A stretch of DNA of 64,000 nt from Hydrogenophaga sp. (GTDB lineage: Bacteria > Pseudomonadota > Gammaproteobacteria > Burkholderiales > Burkholderiaceae_C): positions 1 to 64,000 of the forward strand of contig NZ_JADMKB010000044.1 in NCBI RefSeq assembly GCF_018780075.1, read 5' to 3'. This document shows, in pieces, positions 45,091 to 54,436 of the stretch. The position numbers were made by a program, and so were the translations under genes. The stretch's first letter is position 1. The number at the start of each line of letters is the position of its first letter. Under the pieces are notes generated by a model. That model saw only the letters and a list, made by a program, of their open reading frames with translations. It was not told where the DNA came from and ran no database searches.

Positions 45091-47184
45091 TCAGATCAGG
45101 TCGGCTGTGCGCAGCTCGCGCAGGCGGCTGCGGTACGCCGTTGCCACGGCTTCGATGGAGAAATGTGTCCGGATGTTTTGGCGCGCGGCCTTGGCCACCG
45201 CAATGGCTTCGTCCCGGTGCTCGAACACGCGGCGCAACTGCTGGCGAGCTTGCGCCACATCGGGGTCACACCAGTACTGGCCTTCGTGCAGGATGTAGTC
45301 GTTCGCTGTCAATGACACCAGGGGACCGTCGACGAGGAAGCTGGTCAGTGGCGTGCAGAAGTCCACGTTGCCGGAGAAGTTGGTGGTCACCGTGGGCAGG
45401 CCCAGCAGCATGGCCTCGGCAATGATGCGGCCGAAGCCCTCGGAGCGGTGCAGCGAGACATAGGCGTCGCACGAGGCCATGAGCTGGGTCAGCTCGACAC
45501 GGCCCATCGTGCGGTCGATCACCACCACGCGGTCATCGCCGTTGAGCTCGGCCTCCAGTGCCTGCCAGGTGGCCGACGTGCGGTCCAGGCTGATGGCCTT
45601 GATCACCAGCCCGACGCCGCGCTCGGCACCAAAGGCTGCCTTGAACGCACGCACGGCCGCGATCGGGTTCTTGCGCGACAGCCAGGAGTTGCCGTCAAAC
45701 ATCACGAGGAAGTGGAAGCGGTTGGCCGGCAACCCGAACTGCGCACGGTTGGCGCCGGTCGGTGCGGGCACTTCCACCGCCAGGGGCATTTTGCGCACCG
45801 GCTTGTCGGTGCGCCCGGCAAAAACGTTGCGAACGAATTCGCTGAACACCCAGATTTCGTCCACAGAGCCAATGACGCCCATCAGGTGCTCGGGCCAGAC
45901 GGGCAGCTCCCAGTGCCAGGCTCCAACGTTGTAGGTGCCCGAGTTCAGCAACTGACGCCCGCCCTCCATGCCCAGGCGGATGATTTCCATGGGGGGCAGG
46001 CAGTAGAGCGAAACCGGCCAGCGAGGCTGCTCGACGATCAGCGCTTCGAGCGAGTGGTCCAGCTTGTCGGGCCCTGGGATCGGCACGTCGATCACGGCGT
46101 GTGGAACGCCCGCGAGTTGCGCCGAACGCGCGGCCATGCGCACGTCTTCCGCGATGCCGATCACGCTGCGGGCGTAGCCGACGATGTTGATGCCAGGCGG
46201 CTCCGCAGACGGGTCGGTGAAGAGCTGGGACACACCAGCGTACTCGGTGTTGCCGTACTGTGCCCACCAGGCCAGCAACTGCTCGCAGCCCGCCTTCTGA
46301 CGCAGGTCAAAGGCCTGCTGCAGGTCGCCGCGGGTGGACCACACCATGTAGACCGGGTAGGGCAGGGGCACGGCGCAACCACCGCCCGGCGCCTGCAGGG
46401 CGTTGAATGCGGCGGCCCTCTGGTGCAGCTGCCGGCGCAGGCCGGTGTGGTTCATCAGCGACCACGCCGGCACCGCGAATTCCGCGCAGCCGCTGCGGTG
46501 CCACCACAGCAGACCGTTGAACCAGTTCCTCTCGGACACTGGGGCGAACTGCGACGGGTCCAGGTCGCTGCGCCCTTCGACAATCAGCGAAAGTACATGG
46601 GACCAGGGCCATGGGCCGTCGCCGTGCGCATCGACGGCCAACAGCTCAGGCGCCAGCCGCCAGTCGACACGCAGGTGCTCCTTGTGACCGAAGTTGAACC
46701 ACCAGCGCAGGAAACCGATGCGGCCTTCCGCACTGCCGATGTCGTGTGAGCTTTGCAGATCGGGGCGGTCGCCCCAGATCAGGCGCAGCGGCTGGGGCAG
46801 GTCCACGGTGAAAGCCTCATGGCCGATGACGGCTTCACGGCTGTGTTCCCGGAAACCGGGCATCAGGTCGAGTACGGTGGGCCAGTTGCCCCTCAGCGGG
46901 AAGGACAGACCGGTACCTTGTTCTTCCAGGAAGCGGGAAACGCTGTAGCTGGCGAGGAAAGCACGGTCGGCTTCACTCAGGCGCCACTCAATTTCAGGGT
47001 AGTCAAGATTCAATTGACCTTCCCACCGGGCATAAAGCCCGACACGGTCCTGAACGCGAAGGAGGTCAAAGTGCTTCAATTCCGGGCGAATCGCCACCAC
47101 GACCTGGATGCCCGCCGGCACGCCCATGGGCCAGTCGGTCTGGCCAATGGGCGCCTGAGCAGACCAAGCGGTATGTGATGTCAC
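45091..47184 (-). CDS. Glycosyltransferase, GT4 family with long N-terminal region
   Basis: A 697-residue protein. The C-terminal ~370 residues form a GT-B enzyme: INIVGYARSVIGIAEDVR, an SRKNP phosphate-binding loop, and EGFGRIIAE (E-x7-E) followed by AMLLGLPTVTT. The first ~320 residues, rich in Trp (WWFNFGHKEHLRVDW, WWHRSG), match no family I know and may bind the acceptor. Start is GTG 47184 with AGGA upstream. It is 9 bp from the double GT2. Confidence 0.8.
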   Translation of the reverse strand: MTSHTAWSAQAPIGQTDWPMGVPAGIQVVVAIRPELKHFDLLRVQDRVGLYARWEGQLNLDYPEIEWRLSEADRAFLASYSVSRFLEEQGTGLSFPLRGNWPTVLDLMPGFREHSREAVIGHEAFTVDLPQPLRLIWGDRPDLQSSHDIGSAEGRIGFLRWWFNFGHKEHLRVDWRLAPELLAVDAHGDGPWPWSHVLSLIVEGRSDLDPSQFAPVSERNWFNGLLWWHRSGCAEFAVPAWSLMNHTGLRRQLHQRAAAFNALQAPGGGCAVPLPYPVYMVWSTRGDLQQAFDLRQKAGCEQLLAWWAQYGNTEYAGVSQLFTDPSAEPPGINIVGYARSVIGIAEDVRMAARSAQLAGVPHAVIDVPIPGPDKLDHSLEALIVEQPRWPVSLYCLPPMEIIRLGMEGGRQLLNSGTYNVGAWHWELPVWPEHLMGVIGSVDEIWVFSEFVRNVFAGRTDKPVRKMPLAVEVPAPTGANRAQFGLPANRFHFLVMFDGNSWLSRKNPIAAVRAFKAAFGAERGVGLVIKAISLDRTSATWQALEAELNGDDRVVVIDRTMGRVELTQLMASCDAYVSLHRSEGFGRIIAEAMLLGLPTVTTNFSGNVDFCTPLTSFLVDGPLVSLTANDYILHEGQYWCDPDVAQARQQLRRVFEHRDEAIAVAKAARQNIRTHFSIEAVATAYRSRLRELRTADLI

Positions 47185-47280
47185 CAGTGTTCCTGTCTTC
47201 GAGCGCCCGGCGGGGGCAGGTCAAGTCCGTGGACGAAGACCCCAGCCGGCGCTCCGGCAGCCCGTCCCGGGCAACCCGCA

Positions 47281-47286
47281 ATTATA
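47281..47286 (-). promoter_or_regulatory. Possible -10 element (TATAAT) inside the polysaccharide block
   Basis: The 139-bp gap between rmd and the GT4 gene contains TATAAT on the minus strand in an otherwise GC-rich stretch, so an internal promoter for the downstream glycosyltransferases is possible. No good -35 is visible. Confidence 0.3.
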
Positions 47287-47323
47287 AGTTCGCGGTTTCC
47301 CGGCCTCCCGGGGCTGGTGAGCG

Positions 47324-49242
<1,919 letters not shown>

Positions 49243-50859
49243 TTAATGTGATTGAAGTTTAGACATCTTTTCTGCCAGGTCACGTTCGTAGATCCAAATC
49301 TGATAGCCGTTGGAAGGAATGATTTTTTTAGCCCGCCCAAATTGCCCCTCAATGAATGCCCTGAAGGCAGTTGCTTCTCCATCGGTCAATAAAAGAAATG
49401 ATGGACCTGCTTCTTGTCTATACCAGTCATGGCTGATCATCACTGGATATGGACGAAACGTATTGGACGCTATTTCAATTGGGCGCACTTTGACGGCCTC
49501 TGATGTAAGGATTGTGACCGAGGATGCGTTCCAATACGTGGCATAACCTTTGCTGGTATTCAACTTTATAAGTTCACGTGCAACTCGAATCGTGTTGGTC
49601 TCTGTGATCGATGCTGCAGCCTGGACCTTATAGCGAATGTATGAAATCCAGCAAATGCAAGTCAATAAAAATGCAATGAGCAGTAAGTCAAGCCTACGTT
49701 TGTTAGAAAACCAATTTCCAATGCAAATGGAAGAAACAAGAAAAAGAATCGATACTGGTGTGGTGAAGTACCTAGTAGTCCATGGGTTCACAGCCAGCGG
49801 TACGAAAAACACGTAGAGAACTATTACAGGAATAAATGAGGCAATGAACGCAATGCCCATTGCCCGATAGAAATCAAATTGTGTGTCTTCCGTGCTGTCT
49901 TCTCCAATCCACCAGATGAAGGCGGCCACAGAAAACAATACAACCAAGCTCCCAGATATGGCGAGATATAAACCTGCCAAAGCTGTTCCACTAAAGGCAG
50001 CTGGATCAAGACCTAAATATTCCACCCAGCCATTTAAGAATATGGAAAAATTTGAATGAATTTGCTTGATGTTTGCTAGCTGCAGTGCGGAAGCATGATC
50101 TACGGTTTTTGAAAAACCAAACCTAAAAGAATTGTAATAGATTGCAGATGCGATCAACCAGCCGATCAATACGGCTCCAATTCGCCAAGCCGCAGGTGCA
50201 AGGGTGGGGGCGGTGAAAGGGATGCGCCAGTGGTATGCCGCCAAGAAAGCTAGAGCTGGCAAGGCATACATGAGCATGGATCGGCTAGGATTGCTGAGGC
50301 TAACTGCGGCAGAAATCAACACCGCAAGCAATATTTCTCTAGAGCGAGGACGTGTAAAGCGATTTTTGGCAAAAACAGCAATGGTCAAAAAAAATGCACA
50401 CACCCACCAAAAGTACGTGGTTTGTAAGAGAACCATCTGGGTGTACTTAAAGGAAATGCCACTGGCGAATAGTGCCATTGGCAAAAAATAGGAATTATGG
50501 GAATGAGTTTTCAGCGTCCAGTGAACTGAAAAAAGAAAGACCCCCGTCAATATTACGCTGACGACAGCATGCAATTCAAAGCTATTGGGGAAGAAGTGTA
50601 GCAGAGGTGCAATGATGAGTGTTCCAGAGGGAAGCATTAAATCCCCATTGGCGGTAACCCAATTTTCTGGAAACAGTCTGCCATGCTGATATACTTCGCG
50701 AGCGAGCAAGTTAAGCACGGCATCATCGGAAGTGAAGTTCTGTCTCGACTGGAATGCCAGATACTTGAACAGGAGGGCGCACAAGAACAACAAGGATGCT
50801 GCACCAAAGGCATTTAGCGCTAATTCAGATCTTTTGCTGAAAAATGATTGAAATGTCAT
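49243..50859 (-). CDS. Polytopic membrane protein, GT-C-like (possible GtrC-type transferase)
   Basis: A 538-residue membrane protein with about eleven helices and a C-terminal soluble domain (~ 430-538). The first periplasmic loop has FTSDDAVLNLLAREVYQHG, like the acidic catalytic loop of GT-C enzymes. I do not recognise a named family. Base use is strongly A+T-rich compared with gmd. With the GtrA-like and GtrB-like genes close by, it could be the third, serotype-specific part of a Gtr glycosylation system. Start MTFQSF at 50859 is chosen. Confidence 0.6.
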   Translation of the reverse strand: MTFQSFFSKRSELALNAFGAASLLFLCALLFKYLAFQSRQNFTSDDAVLNLLAREVYQHGRLFPENWVTANGDLMLPSGTLIIAPLLHFFPNSFELHAVVSVILTGVFLFSVHWTLKTHSHNSYFLPMALFASGISFKYTQMVLLQTTYFWWVCAFFLTIAVFAKNRFTRPRSREILLAVLISAAVSLSNPSRSMLMYALPALAFLAAYHWRIPFTAPTLAPAAWRIGAVLIGWLIASAIYYNSFRFGFSKTVDHASALQLANIKQIHSNFSIFLNGWVEYLGLDPAAFSGTALAGLYLAISGSLVVLFSVAAFIWWIGEDSTEDTQFDFYRAMGIAFIASFIPVIVLYVFFVPLAVNPWTTRYFTTPVSILFLVSSICIGNWFSNKRRLDLLLIAFLLTCICWISYIRYKVQAAASITETNTIRVARELIKLNTSKGYATYWNASSVTILTSEAVKVRPIEIASNTFRPYPVMISHDWYRQEAGPSFLLLTDGEATAFRAFIEGQFGRAKKIIPSNGYQIWIYERDLAEKMSKLQSH

Positions 50860-50869
50860 TGTGATGTAT

Positions 50870-51535
50870 TTATTTGATCTGAAGAGCCAAATAATACTGC
50901 GCACCAAGCGGCAACCATCCGAGAAATTTCTCAAGCGGAGCAAGAAATCTAAGTGAGCCAGGGAAGAAGAGAGTGTATTTAGAAGAGCGACTCCCAAACC
51001 CAGCTTTCTTGGCCAGTTCTAAGAAGTTGGCTTGACCAATCATTGTGGCATCTTGGTCAAAAATGCAGCGTTTAAAGACAATGCGAGTTAGCGGGTTAAT
51101 TGGGTTGTGCTCAAAGATTACAACAGTGCCGCCCGGATTCAAAGCTGTCTTAAGTCTGCCCAGCCATAGGAGCTGCTCACCTGGATTAATGTGATGAAAT
51201 ACATTGGATGTAAATATCAGATCAAACTTCTTGACGCGAGCCTCGTTCCAATCATTCGTGAACTTCGCCTGGGGAACGCTTGACCGCGCGATATTCAATG
51301 AATCTTCTGAAACGTCAAATCCAATGATTTCCGATTGTGGGAATTCTTTCGCTAGATGAAGTGAGCATTGTCCGATGCCGCATCCAAAATCTAACACCCG
51401 TGCAGGTGGGGTGTCGGCTATGCGTCTGGCTAGTTTGACTTTGTAAGTCGAAAAATACTCAATGGTTTTAAATCCAACGGGGATAGACCTCTCTAGGTCA
51501 TCAGAGTAAGATCTGGCATGCTTGTCAAAATCCAT
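50870..51535 (-). CDS. SAM-dependent methyltransferase (class I)
   Basis: A 221-residue enzyme with motif I VLDFGCGIGQCSLHLA, IIGFDVSEDSLNIA and FTSNVFHHINPGEQ. Class I methyltransferases of this shape act on sugars, lipids or quinones; here a sugar O-methylation in the polysaccharide is likely by context. It is A+T-rich. Start MDFDKHA at 51535, 4 bp after the GT2 stop, is chosen. Confidence 0.78.
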   Translation of the reverse strand: MDFDKHARSYSDDLERSIPVGFKTIEYFSTYKVKLARRIADTPPARVLDFGCGIGQCSLHLAKEFPQSEIIGFDVSEDSLNIARSSVPQAKFTNDWNEARVKKFDLIFTSNVFHHINPGEQLLWLGRLKTALNPGGTVVIFEHNPINPLTRIVFKRCIFDQDATMIGQANFLELAKKAGFGSRSSKYTLFFPGSLRFLAPLEKFLGWLPLGAQYYLALQIK

Positions 51536-51539
51536 GTTG

Positions 51540-52481
51540 CTAGTCCCCGCTCGACTTTGTAAATCCGGCAATTTCCCGAATGACGTACTGAGGCTTCTTG
51601 TTGGAGCTCAAGTAAAGGCGGCCAATATATTCTCCAATTAGTCCTAAAAATAGTATTTGCACGCCTGAAACGGCTAGGATGATGGCTACGATGGAGGTCC
51701 AGCCTGGTTGAACTGATGGGTTGGACAGTTTTTCCATGACCACATAAATCAATGTTAATAAACTCAGCAGGCCAAGTCCAACTCCCATCATGATGGCCAA
51801 GCGCAGTGGTGCGACCGAAAATCCCGTCGCCATTTTCAAGAGTAGCGAGATAGAGCGTTTGAAGTTATAGTTTCCTTCGCCGGCAAAACGTTCATGGTGA
51901 ACTGCATCAATGACTGCAATTCGATTGGTACTGCGTAAAATTAATCCGTCAATGTAGGGATATGGTCCCTCGTATTGTACTATGGCATTAAGAATGTGCT
52001 TTCGAAATGCTTTGAACGAAGATAGGTACAGCTTTCTTGGCTTATCTACCAAATGGCTTGCTAGCAGGTTGTTGAAATTGCTTCCAGCTACCTTCCATCC
52101 TGGGTGTTGTCGTTTTTCAAAGCGAACGAAACAAACGTCAGCTTCCTTTAATGTATCAATCAACTTGCCGATGTACGTTGGGGAGTGCTGCAAATCGTCA
52201 TCCATTAAAACGATATTATCGCCACTGGCCAATCGAAGTCCCGCCATAATCGCATTGTGCTGTCCAAAGTTTTTCGCCAAGTTTACTGCTTTAAGGTTGG
52301 CATGCAAGTTGGTCAGGGATTGCAGTACCTCCCAGCTGCCATCTGGACTCGCGTCATTGACCAAGATCAGCTCTGACTGATTTCTGAGACCAATTCTTTC
52401 AAGTTCGGTGTTCAATTGCTCCAACAGTTCTGGCAATATATCTTTGCTGTTATAGACGGGTATGACGATTGAGCACTTCAT
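51540..52481 (-). CDS. Polyprenyl-phosphate glycosyltransferase, GtrB/ArnC-like GT2
   Basis: A 313-residue GT2: CSIVIPVYNSKDILPELLEQ, LVNDASPDGSW, LMDDDLQHSP with the metal-binding acidic run, and HHERFAGEGNYNFKRSISLL; two C-terminal helices follow. GtrB-type enzymes attach a sugar to undecaprenyl phosphate on the cytoplasmic side. The GtrA-like flippase lies two genes upstream. Other possibilities are ArnC-like or DPM1-like enzymes with a different sugar. Confidence 0.83.
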   Translation of the reverse strand: MKCSIVIPVYNSKDILPELLEQLNTELERIGLRNQSELILVNDASPDGSWEVLQSLTNLHANLKAVNLAKNFGQHNAIMAGLRLASGDNIVLMDDDLQHSPTYIGKLIDTLKEADVCFVRFEKRQHPGWKVAGSNFNNLLASHLVDKPRKLYLSSFKAFRKHILNAIVQYEGPYPYIDGLILRSTNRIAVIDAVHHERFAGEGNYNFKRSISLLLKMATGFSVAPLRLAIMMGVGLGLLSLLTLIYVVMEKLSNPSVQPGWTSIVAIILAVSGVQILFLGLIGEYIGRLYLSSNKKPQYVIREIAGFTKSSGD

Positions 52482-52497
52482 GATCTATTTTGCGATG

Positions 52498-53148
52498 TTA
52501 TTGCTTGACACAGGTCATCACTATGCCTGTGTAAGGAATTCTTAAAGGGCTTTCTTCAATCAGTACCCGCGAAACTTTGAATTGATTCTCTGCTATTTTG
52601 AAGTAGGCGTCATCTGTTCGCACAGCTTGCCCCCTGTCTTTGCTTACAATGTATTTGGCTGCCAGTGATTGATTTTTTGTGTATACAGGATCTAGCGTCA
52701 AAAGCATTCCACCGGGAGTTAGCGCATCGTATGCAGTTTCAAACAGTTCTTGTGCAGTGGCGTCGTCTAAATGATGGAGTATGCCAATTGCCAATACGAT
52801 TTCGAAACTACCATGTCTCGAGATGGAGTTCTTGTTTACGTCTTCGCAGATGAATTTGGCATCCCTGTTTGTGAAGCGCTTATTTGCGGAGTTGATGTAA
52901 TCCTGATTTCGATCAAATCCAAAATATTGAACTTGAGGTGGAAGGTATGTCAGGATTTCTCCGGTGCCGCAACCGATGTCCAGTATCCGTGTGGCCTTCG
53001 AGCACAGCGGAATAATATGCTTCTCAATTACGCGTCTACGCCATTGATATGCGCCAACCGCATGTTGAAATGAATCATAGAATTTTGATAATGCAAGGAG
53101 ATGACGAATGCCATTCCTTATTTCAGACTCATGACGATTAGTGTGCAT
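52498..53148 (-). CDS. SAM-dependent methyltransferase (class I)
   Basis: A 216-residue enzyme with RILDIGCGTGEILTYL, YFGFDRNQDYI and VLAIGILHHLDDATAQELF. The C-terminus (ESPLRIPYTGIVMTCVK) resembles methyltransferases of polysaccharide and lipid loci. It is A+T-rich and lies between the GtrA-like and GtrB-like genes. It is distinct in sequence from the one at 50870-51535. The substrate is unknown. Confidence 0.75.
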   Translation of the reverse strand: MHTNRHESEIRNGIRHLLALSKFYDSFQHAVGAYQWRRRVIEKHIIPLCSKATRILDIGCGTGEILTYLPPQVQYFGFDRNQDYINSANKRFTNRDAKFICEDVNKNSISRHGSFEIVLAIGILHHLDDATAQELFETAYDALTPGGMLLTLDPVYTKNQSLAAKYIVSKDRGQAVRTDDAYFKIAENQFKVSRVLIEESPLRIPYTGIVMTCVKQ

Positions 53149-53157
53149 GCGCTGTGC

Positions 53158-53553
53158 TTAGGTGCTTTTTTTAAAAATGTAATGCCGCATAAGAATATAC
53201 ATCACTACAACATATGTTGTTATCGATATGGTCTGTGCGATTGCATCGTGCATGCGGTCTTTTATGAGTAGCAGCACAAGGATATTTAGGCCGTATGCGA
53301 GTGCAAAAGAGAGTGCATACCGTTTGATTTGTATTTGGGTATTGTTGCGCTTCTTGAAAACAAAAAACTTTGCTAACGTAAAGCTGAACAGCATCCCAAT
53401 TGAAAATCCGATTATATTGCTAATGACAGGGTTTGCATTCAATGCCGTCAATAGGGCGATGGTGCCAAGGCCAGTAGCGGCGTTGACCATGCCAGCACCA
53501 AAATAGCGGAGCAGATATCCCTTTTCGGAGCCGGTTTGGCTTGCTTCTATCAT
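53158..53553 (-). CDS. GtrA-family membrane protein (putative lipid-linked sugar flippase)
   Basis: A 131-residue protein with four transmembrane helices: LLRYFGAGMVNAATGLGTIA, then NIIGFSIGMLFSFTLAKFFVF and a last segment ending YILMRHYIFKK. This is the GtrA/DPMS fold, thought to move undecaprenyl-phosphate sugars across the membrane for periplasmic transfer. Its start overlaps the epimerase stop by 4 bp (ATGA). Confidence 0.85.
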   Translation of the reverse strand: MIEASQTGSEKGYLLRYFGAGMVNAATGLGTIALLTALNANPVISNIIGFSIGMLFSFTLAKFFVFKKRNNTQIQIKRYALSFALAYGLNILVLLLIKDRMHDAIAQTISITTYVVVMYILMRHYIFKKST

Positions 53554-54260
53554 GGTTTTTTTGAATAGTATTTTCTTAGGGTGTCTTCGAGATAGCTATC
53601 TTTAAATGTCAGACCAATTTCCCTGTAAATTTCTTTGGTGTGATCCAGTGGGATATCGTAAAAACTACCGCCCTCAATATAATTGACGCGGGCGCTTTTA
53701 CCTTTTATTTTTTCCAGCATTCTGACGATGTCCAGAATCTTTGTCGGGCATGGATTGCAAACGTTGGCGATAATGTTTTTATTTTTATGGTTCTTGATAT
53801 AGTGGATGACCGTTCGGGTTGCATCTTCTACATCAATGATGTTGCGTTCTGCCTTGGACCAAATATTGATTGGAGAGCTGCTTTCAATGCTGTTGCTGAG
53901 GAAGTTTAGCAGCGTGGTGGTGTTTTTGCTATTGCCGGCGAGCTGTGGCAAGCGGAAAATATGGGAGTTTTTCCGCTGCAGAATCATAAGCTCAATTTTT
54001 TGCTTGTGTTTGATATATGCAGAGTGTTTTAGAGTGGGGTCGTAAACGCTGCAAGTGCTGAAGTAAGCGAACGACTCATTTAAGCTCAATCCCTCAAATG
54101 TATCTTTCAATAAATTCAGTTCCCGCGCAAATTCTGCTTCATCTGTGCATGATGAATTGGAGACGCCTGAGGCAAAAATACAGATGCCCTGCAATTTATT
54201 TATATGTTTCTCAAATGACGACGCGAGCAGTCCTGTCCCAATGATCATGCCGTCTTTCAT
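53550..54260 (-). CDS. Divergent NAD-dependent epimerase/dehydratase-like protein
   Basis: A 236-residue short SDR-like protein. The nucleotide loop is unusual (MIIGTGLLASSF rather than GxxGxxG) and a Tyr/Lys pair may remain in YIKHKQK. FRLPQLAGNSKNTTTLLNFL and RNIIDVEDATRTVIHYI look like an epimerase's substrate and C-terminal parts. It is strongly A+T-rich. Start 54260 is supported by GGAG 7 nt upstream; the earlier ATG at 54272 overlaps that site. Function: a sugar-nucleotide step is likely; not certain to be active. Confidence 0.6.
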   Translation of the reverse strand: MKDGMIIGTGLLASSFEKHINKLQGICIFASGVSNSSCTDEAEFARELNLLKDTFEGLSLNESFAYFSTCSVYDPTLKHSAYIKHKQKIELMILQRKNSHIFRLPQLAGNSKNTTTLLNFLSNSIESSSPINIWSKAERNIIDVEDATRTVIHYIKNHKNKNIIANVCNPCPTKILDIVRMLEKIKGKSARVNYIEGGSFYDIPLDHTKEIYREIGLTFKDSYLEDTLRKYYSKKP

Positions 54261-54263
54261 TGT

Positions 54264-54389
54264 ATGCTCCATTGATTCAAACTATTTTTTTCTTTGCCTG
54301 TTAATATAGTCTTTACGTCTTCCCAAAAGTAGTTCGCAAGGTGGACGCCGTTTTGGCTGGTGGTGCCGGTGATGATGTTTTTTTTTCAT
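54264..54389 (-). pseudogene. Frameshifted N-terminal remnant of a gmd-like gene
   Basis: On the minus strand, ATG at 54389 is followed by nine A residues. With one A fewer the frame would read MKKNIITGTTSQNGVHLANY, then 24 more residues to a TGA at the start of the next gene. This resembles the start of Gmd here ([16 protein letters not shown]): 9 of 16 residues agree over that stretch. As it stands the ATG leads to an unrelated frame that stops after 35 codons. It is a short broken copy of a GDP-mannose dehydratase-type gene at the edge of the A+T-rich segment. Confidence 0.6.
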
Positions 54390-54436
54390 GCTATTGATCC
54401 CACCCCCTTCCCCAACTGATAGCGCCGGTCTTTAAC

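Noticed and set aside
54287-54389. 35-codon frame from ATG 54389 (MKKKHHHRHHQPKRRPP...)
   Set aside because: It is out of frame with the gmd-like motif and has simple basic composition; considered a product of the frameshift, not a gene.
49243-54436. A+T-rich segment considered as a prophage or transposon
   Set aside because: No integrase, transposase, terminal repeats or tRNA end is visible; all genes share the orientation of the O-antigen block, so recombination of a cassette is the simpler view.
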